This document shows positions 60,159 through 64,000 of a DNA stretch of 64,000 bases, piece by piece. This DNA comes from Streptomyces sp. Y2F8-2. Its GTDB lineage: Bacteria; Actinomycetota; Actinomycetes; Streptomycetales; Streptomycetaceae. Each line of letters begins with the position of its first letter. Positions within the stretch are counted from its first letter, which is position 1. Under the pieces are notes generated by a model. It made no database searches, was not told where the DNA came from, and saw only the letters and a list, made by a program, of their open reading frames with translations. The DNA is taken from NCBI RefSeq assembly GCF_014905555.1, contig NZ_BNGS01000006.1, forward strand, positions 496,001-560,000, read 5' to 3'. Made by a program: the position numbers and the translations under genes.

Positions 60159-61714
60159 CGACCCAGTCCCACTTGTCCCATCCGGTCACGCCCCGCCGTA
60201 CATATCTGATCGGCCGCGCCCGGCCGAACGCGATCATCGGCCGCAACCGCGAGACCGGTGAGATCGCGCTGATCATCGCGGGCGCGTTCCTCGGCATGAT
60301 GTGCGGGCTCCTCGTCCCCGTCCTGTCCCTGCGCATCGTGCTGCTGATGGGCTTCCCGCTGCTCGCGCTGGCCGCCGTGTACGTGCCGTACAAGCACCGC
60401 ACGTTCTACAAGTGGTTCGAGATCAACCGCAGCTACAAGCGCACCCTGCGCCAGGGCGCGACGTACCGGTCCGCGGCCATGGAGGCCGGCACCGGGCTCG
60501 ACGGGCGCGAGGTCGAGATCGGGCCGCCCCCGGGCATCGGCCGCATCTCCTGGCTCGCCGCCCCCTTCGGACCCGACGAGATCGCCGTCCTCCTGCACGC
60601 CGACCGCAGGACGGTCACCGCCGCGATCGAGATCGAGGGCCCCGGCGTCGGCCTGCGCGACAGCGAGGACCAGGAGGCCCTCGTCGACCGCTTCGGCACC
60701 CTGCTGAAGCACGTCGCGAACGGCGACGGCTTCGTCACCCGCCTCCAGATGCTGGCCCGCACCCTGCCCGCCGACCCGGACGCGCACGCCAAGGACGTCT
60801 CCCAGCGCGGCGACGAACGCTCGCCGACATGGCTGCGGCAGTCCTACGACCAACTGCTGTCCATGGTGTCCACCAGCAGCGAGCAGCACCGCGCCTACCT
60901 CGTCGCCTGCATGCACTACACCCGTGAGCTGGCCGCCGAGGCACAGGCCATGGCGCGCGCCGCCAGGCCGCAGGGCGGCAAGAAGGTCGACCGGGACGCC
61001 GGGCTCGCGGTGGTGATGGCCCGCGAGCTGACCGACATCTGCTCCCGGCTCCAGGAGGCCGACATCCGTGTCCGGCAGCCGCTGGGGCAGGGACGGCTCG
61101 CCTCCCTCATCCACTCCATGTACGACCCGGACCACCCCATCGACCACATCCAGGCGATGACCAAGCGCAACGCCTGGCCCGCCGAGCTCGACGCCACGGA
61201 GCCCACCTACCTCCAGGCCAAGACCCGCGAGTCCTCCACCCGCGCGCCCTGGTGCCATGCCACCGCCTGGGTCAAGGAGTGGCCGATGACCCCGGTCGGC
61301 GTGAACTTCCTCGCGCCCCTCCTCGTCCACACCCCGGACGTCATCCGCACCGTCGCCGTCACGATGGACCTCGAACCCACCGAGATCGCCATCGAGCGCA
61401 TGCTCACCGAGAAGACCAACGACGAGGCGGAGGCGAGCCGCGCCGCCAAGATGAACCGCACCGTCGACCCCCGCGACATCGCCGCCCACTCCCGCCTCGA
61501 CCAGCGCGGCGAGGACCTCGCGAGCGGCGCCGCGGGCGTCAACCTGGTCGGGTACATCACCGTCTCATCCCGTTCCCCGGAAGCCCTGGCCCGCGACAAG
61601 CGGACCATCCGTGCCTCGGCAGGCAAGTCGTATCTGAAGCTGGAGTGGTGCGACCGCGAGCACCACCGGGCCTTCGTGAACACGCTCCCCTTCGCCACCG
61701 GCATTCGGAGGTAA
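60155..61714 (+). CDS. SCO6880-family protein of the secretion-like operon
   Basis: 519 residues. Two helices near residues 34-70 (VirB3/PrgI-like), then a soluble region with IGRISWLAAPFGPDEIAVLL and a conserved C-terminal GVNLVGYITVSSRSPEALA. This family, named after S. coelicolor SCO6880, stands beside VirB4-like ATPases in actinobacterial elements. It may be the VirB4 N-terminal half split off, since the next protein is mostly an ATPase domain. The start overlaps the upstream stop by four bases. Confidence 0.8.
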   Translation: MTTQSHLSHPVTPRRTYLIGRARPNAIIGRNRETGEIALIIAGAFLGMMCGLLVPVLSLRIVLLMGFPLLALAAVYVPYKHRTFYKWFEINRSYKRTLRQGATYRSAAMEAGTGLDGREVEIGPPPGIGRISWLAAPFGPDEIAVLLHADRRTVTAAIEIEGPGVGLRDSEDQEALVDRFGTLLKHVANGDGFVTRLQMLARTLPADPDAHAKDVSQRGDERSPTWLRQSYDQLLSMVSTSSEQHRAYLVACMHYTRELAAEAQAMARAARPQGGKKVDRDAGLAVVMARELTDICSRLQEADIRVRQPLGQGRLASLIHSMYDPDHPIDHIQAMTKRNAWPAELDATEPTYLQAKTRESSTRAPWCHATAWVKEWPMTPVGVNFLAPLLVHTPDVIRTVAVTMDLEPTEIAIERMLTEKTNDEAEASRAAKMNRTVDPRDIAAHSRLDQRGEDLASGAAGVNLVGYITVSSRSPEALARDKRTIRASAGKSYLKLEWCDREHHRAFVNTLPFATGIRR

Positions 61715-61721
61715 GGCCCTG

Positions 61722-63146
61722 ATGCGGGATCCGCTGTCCGTCCTGACCGACGCCTTCACGTCCTTCCTCTTCGGCAAGGTCGAGACGACCCGGCTGCCCG
61801 TCCGCACCTCCACGGGCCAGGCCCAGGCCGTCTACCTGCCGACGGCCGCACCCGGCCTCGGCGACTCCGGCGTCATCATCGGCCGCGAGGTCTACTCCGG
61901 GAAGGGATACATCTACGACCCCTTCCAGCTGTACGGCCAGCAGCTCCCGGCTCCGCACTGGCTCGTCCTCGGCGAGTCCGGCAACGGCAAGTCGGCGCTG
62001 GAGAAGACGTACGTCCTGCGCCAGCTCAGGTTCCGCGACCGGCAGGTCGTGGTCCTGGACGCGCAGGGCGAGGACGGCGTCGGCGAGTGGAACCTCATCG
62101 CCGAGGAGCTGGGGATAACACCCATCCGGCTCGACCCGATGGCCGCCCTGGACCACGGCATCCGGCTCAACCCGCTCGACCCCGCGATCACCACGACCGG
62201 GCAGCTGGCCCTGCTCCGCACGATCATCGAGGTCGCCATGGGCCACGGCCTCGACGAACGGTCCGGCTTCGCCCTGAAGGTCGCGCACGCGTACGTCAAC
62301 GAGACGATCGTCGAACGCCAGCCCGTGCTCAGCGACATCGTCGAGCAGCTACGGCACCCCGAGCCGGAGTCGGCGGAGGCGATGAACGTCGCCCTGGACG
62401 ACGTACGGGCCTGGGGCCTGGACGTGGCCCTCGTCCTGGACCGCCTGGTCGACGGCGACCTCCGCGGCATGTTCGACGGCCCCACCACGGTCGGCATCGA
62501 CCTCGACGCGCCGCTGATCGTGTTCGACCTGTCCCACATCGACCGCAACTCCATCGCCATGCCGATCCTGATGGCGATCGTCGGTGTGTGGCTGGAGCAC
62601 ACCTGGATCCGCCCCGACCGGAAGAAGCGCATCTTCCTGGTCGAGGAGGCCTGGCACATCATCAACAGCCCGTTCGTCGCCCAGCTGTTCCAGCGGCTGC
62701 TGAAGTTCGGCCGCCGCCTCGGTCTGTCCTTCGTGGCCGTGGTCCACCACCTGAGCGACGTGGTGGACGGAGCGGCTGCCAAGGAGGCGGCGGCGATCCT
62801 GAAAATGGCGTCGACCAGGACCATCTACGCCCAGAAGGCCGACGAGGCACGGGCGACGGGCCGCGTCCTGGGCCTGCCGCGCTGGGCGGTGGAGATCATC
62901 CCGACGCTCACCCCCGGTATCGCGGTGTGGGACGTCAACGGCAACGTACAGGTCGTCAAACACCTCGTCACGGAGATGGAACGGCCGCTGGTCTTCACCG
63001 ACCGCGCGATGACGGAGTCGTCGAGCGACCGCCTGCCGGACGACGCGCTGCGCGCCGCGGAACTCGAGGCGGAGGAACGCGCGGCGGCGTTCGTCGAACA
63101 ACGACTGAGCGATCTGGACGGCTCGTCCGAGACCACGGTGGCGTAG
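61722..63146 (+). CDS. VirB4/TraC-like ATPase
   Basis: 474 residues with Walker A GESGNGKSALEK near residue 85 and Walker B RIFLVEEAWHII near 302. The DAQGEDGVGEWN and LKFGRRLGLSFVAVVHHLSD blocks are typical of VirB4/TraC-type ATPases. It should power assembly or transport across the membrane. It starts seven bases after the SCO6880-family stop. Confidence 0.85.
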   Translation: MRDPLSVLTDAFTSFLFGKVETTRLPVRTSTGQAQAVYLPTAAPGLGDSGVIIGREVYSGKGYIYDPFQLYGQQLPAPHWLVLGESGNGKSALEKTYVLRQLRFRDRQVVVLDAQGEDGVGEWNLIAEELGITPIRLDPMAALDHGIRLNPLDPAITTTGQLALLRTIIEVAMGHGLDERSGFALKVAHAYVNETIVERQPVLSDIVEQLRHPEPESAEAMNVALDDVRAWGLDVALVLDRLVDGDLRGMFDGPTTVGIDLDAPLIVFDLSHIDRNSIAMPILMAIVGVWLEHTWIRPDRKKRIFLVEEAWHIINSPFVAQLFQRLLKFGRRLGLSFVAVVHHLSDVVDGAAAKEAAAILKMASTRTIYAQKADEARATGRVLGLPRWAVEIIPTLTPGIAVWDVNGNVQVVKHLVTEMERPLVFTDRAMTESSSDRLPDDALRAAELEAEERAAAFVEQRLSDLDGSSETTVA

Positions 63147-63179
63147 GCACATGGACGACATGGGGTTCTTGGAGTCCCG

Positions 63180-64000
63180 ATGAGACCAGGCACGGAGCGG
63201 CAGGAGCGGCGGCAGGACGGCCAGGGCGGTGTCCCCGACGGGCTGTTGGTGGGCCTGCTCGCCTTCCTGCTCGGCGTGACGCTGATGGTGTGGTCGGCCA
63301 CGGGCCTCGCGGGCTGGTTCACCCGGGGTGCGTGGCCGCACGGCGTACGGATCAGCAGCACCCCGGTGGCGATGCGCCACCTGATCACCGAACCCCACGA
63401 CATCACGGGCGCGTGGCCGGACACACCACCGGGCCAGCTCTCCGGATACGGGCTGTTCTGGGGCCTGTTCATAGGGGAACTGATGGTGCTGTTCGTGCTG
63501 ACGGTCTTCGCGATCGGCACGGTGGCACGGTGGAAGGCCGTACGGGTCCGGAGGAAGGCGGAAGCGGCGGCCGGCGGGCCGCACGGATACGTGACCGTAG
63601 GACCGCAGGGGGACATCGCCGTGGGACCGCGGGGAGAGACGGCCTGGAGACCGCAGGGGGCGATGCCCGATCCGGCGGCCGGTTCGCTCACCGCCGCTGC
63701 CCCGGACTCGGCCCTCTACCCCGCCGCGGCCCCGGCCGCCGCACCCCTCTCCGAGCACCTCGGTACGCGACCGCCGACGTCGGCCACCGGCCCGGCTCCC
63801 TCCACGGCAGGTGTCGAACAGGCCCTGCCCGTAACCCCCGTACTCACGGGCCCCGGCACCCCTGTTCCCGTCTCTGACAGCCGGAGGGCGCCCTCCGTCG
63901 TCCTCGGCGGCCCCGACGTCCGTCATCCCGCCGCCGCCCAGGCCGTGCGCGACGCGGAGGGGCCGGCGCTCGTCATCACCTCCAGCCCCGCCCTGTGGTC
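63180..64000 (+). CDS. Probable type IV coupling protein (VirD4/TcpA-like), N-terminal part
   Basis: 273 codons are in the window and the frame runs off the right edge. Two helices (about residues 20-40 and 93-113) flank a short external loop, then comes a Pro/Ala/Gly-rich linker of about 130 residues. The last residues (DAEGPALVITSSPALW) look like the entry to a VirD4-like ATPase domain, but Walker motifs lie outside the window. GGAG lies five bases before the ATG at 63180. It follows the VirB4-like gene by 33 bases. Confidence 0.7.
   Translation, partial: MRPGTERQERRQDGQGGVPDGLLVGLLAFLLGVTLMVWSATGLAGWFTRGAWPHGVRISSTPVAMRHLITEPHDITGAWPDTPPGQLSGYGLFWGLFIGELMVLFVLTVFAIGTVARWKAVRVRRKAEAAAGGPHGYVTVGPQGDIAVGPRGETAWRPQGAMPDPAAGSLTAAAPDSALYPAAAPAAAPLSEHLGTRPPTSATGPAPSTAGVEQALPVTPVLTGPGTPVPVSDSRRAPSVVLGGPDVRHPAAAQAVRDAEGPALVITSSPALW

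Overview
The window is chromosomal DNA of a Streptomyces or a very close relative. Base composition is very GC-rich, with third codon positions almost all G or C and frequent GTG and TTG starts. The gene set is typical of the genus: glnR, nur, rsiG, csoR, mshD, a devA/devB locus, ppk with the pst operon, DUF2516, DUF3099 and DUF5988 genes, and many secreted proteases. Gene order resembles, from memory, the S. coelicolor segment around SCO4126 to SCO4200, read in reverse. I found no rRNA, tRNA, CRISPR array or insertion sequence.

Layout. At 1-3.5 kb lie the end of a PP2C phosphatase gene, DUF2516, an HbhA-like helical protein with its XRE regulator, and an F420-type nitroreductase fused to hemerythrin. 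At 3.7-10.5 kb lies an array of three DevA-like GntR regulators. One is in line with a protein carrying two kinase-like domains. One is translationally coupled to a HAD phosphatase (devAB). Two have a divergent small two-helix membrane protein. Each has palindromes in its upstream region. At 10.6-16.1 kb lie an Eis-type acetyltransferase, asparaginase, the c-di-GMP-binding anti-sigma factor RsiG, dtd, ygfZ and nur. At 16.1-19.1 kb lies a three-gene defence-like operon (HEPN/Abi protein, adenine methylase with an HTH, half-size HsdS).

At 19.3-28.6 kb are small housekeeping and hypothetical genes, a MarR/esterase pair with palindromic operators, and a rhodanese sulfurtransferase preceded by a leaderless leader peptide. 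This stretch ends with a MoaD/ThiS operon and glnR. At 28.7-36 kb are a LacI regulator, an HtrA-like protease, a two-component system, a decayed pectinase gene and a secreted 5'-nucleotidase. At 36.1-48.2 kb are mshD, a repeat-rich gap, and a phosphate block (ppk, CHAD, Nudix, a PhoP-boxed pstSCAB, then pit and its DUF47 partner facing it). At 48.4-57 kb are csoR with its operator, a lipoprotein, a FAD oxidoreductase, a PAP2 phosphatase, a transglycosylase/NlpC protein and two secreted proteases.

From 57.4 kb to the right edge runs a chromosomal operon resembling a type IV secretion system: a small two-helix protein, a bitopic protein, a TrbL/VirB6-like protein, a SCO6880-family protein, a VirB4-like ATPase and the start of a probable coupling protein.

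The phosphate genes store and import phosphate together. The DevA, RsiG, GlnR and Nur genes tie the region to development, nitrogen and nickel control. The least explained parts are the DevA-like array, the defence-like operon, and two intergenic minisatellites, one of which runs over a stop codon.
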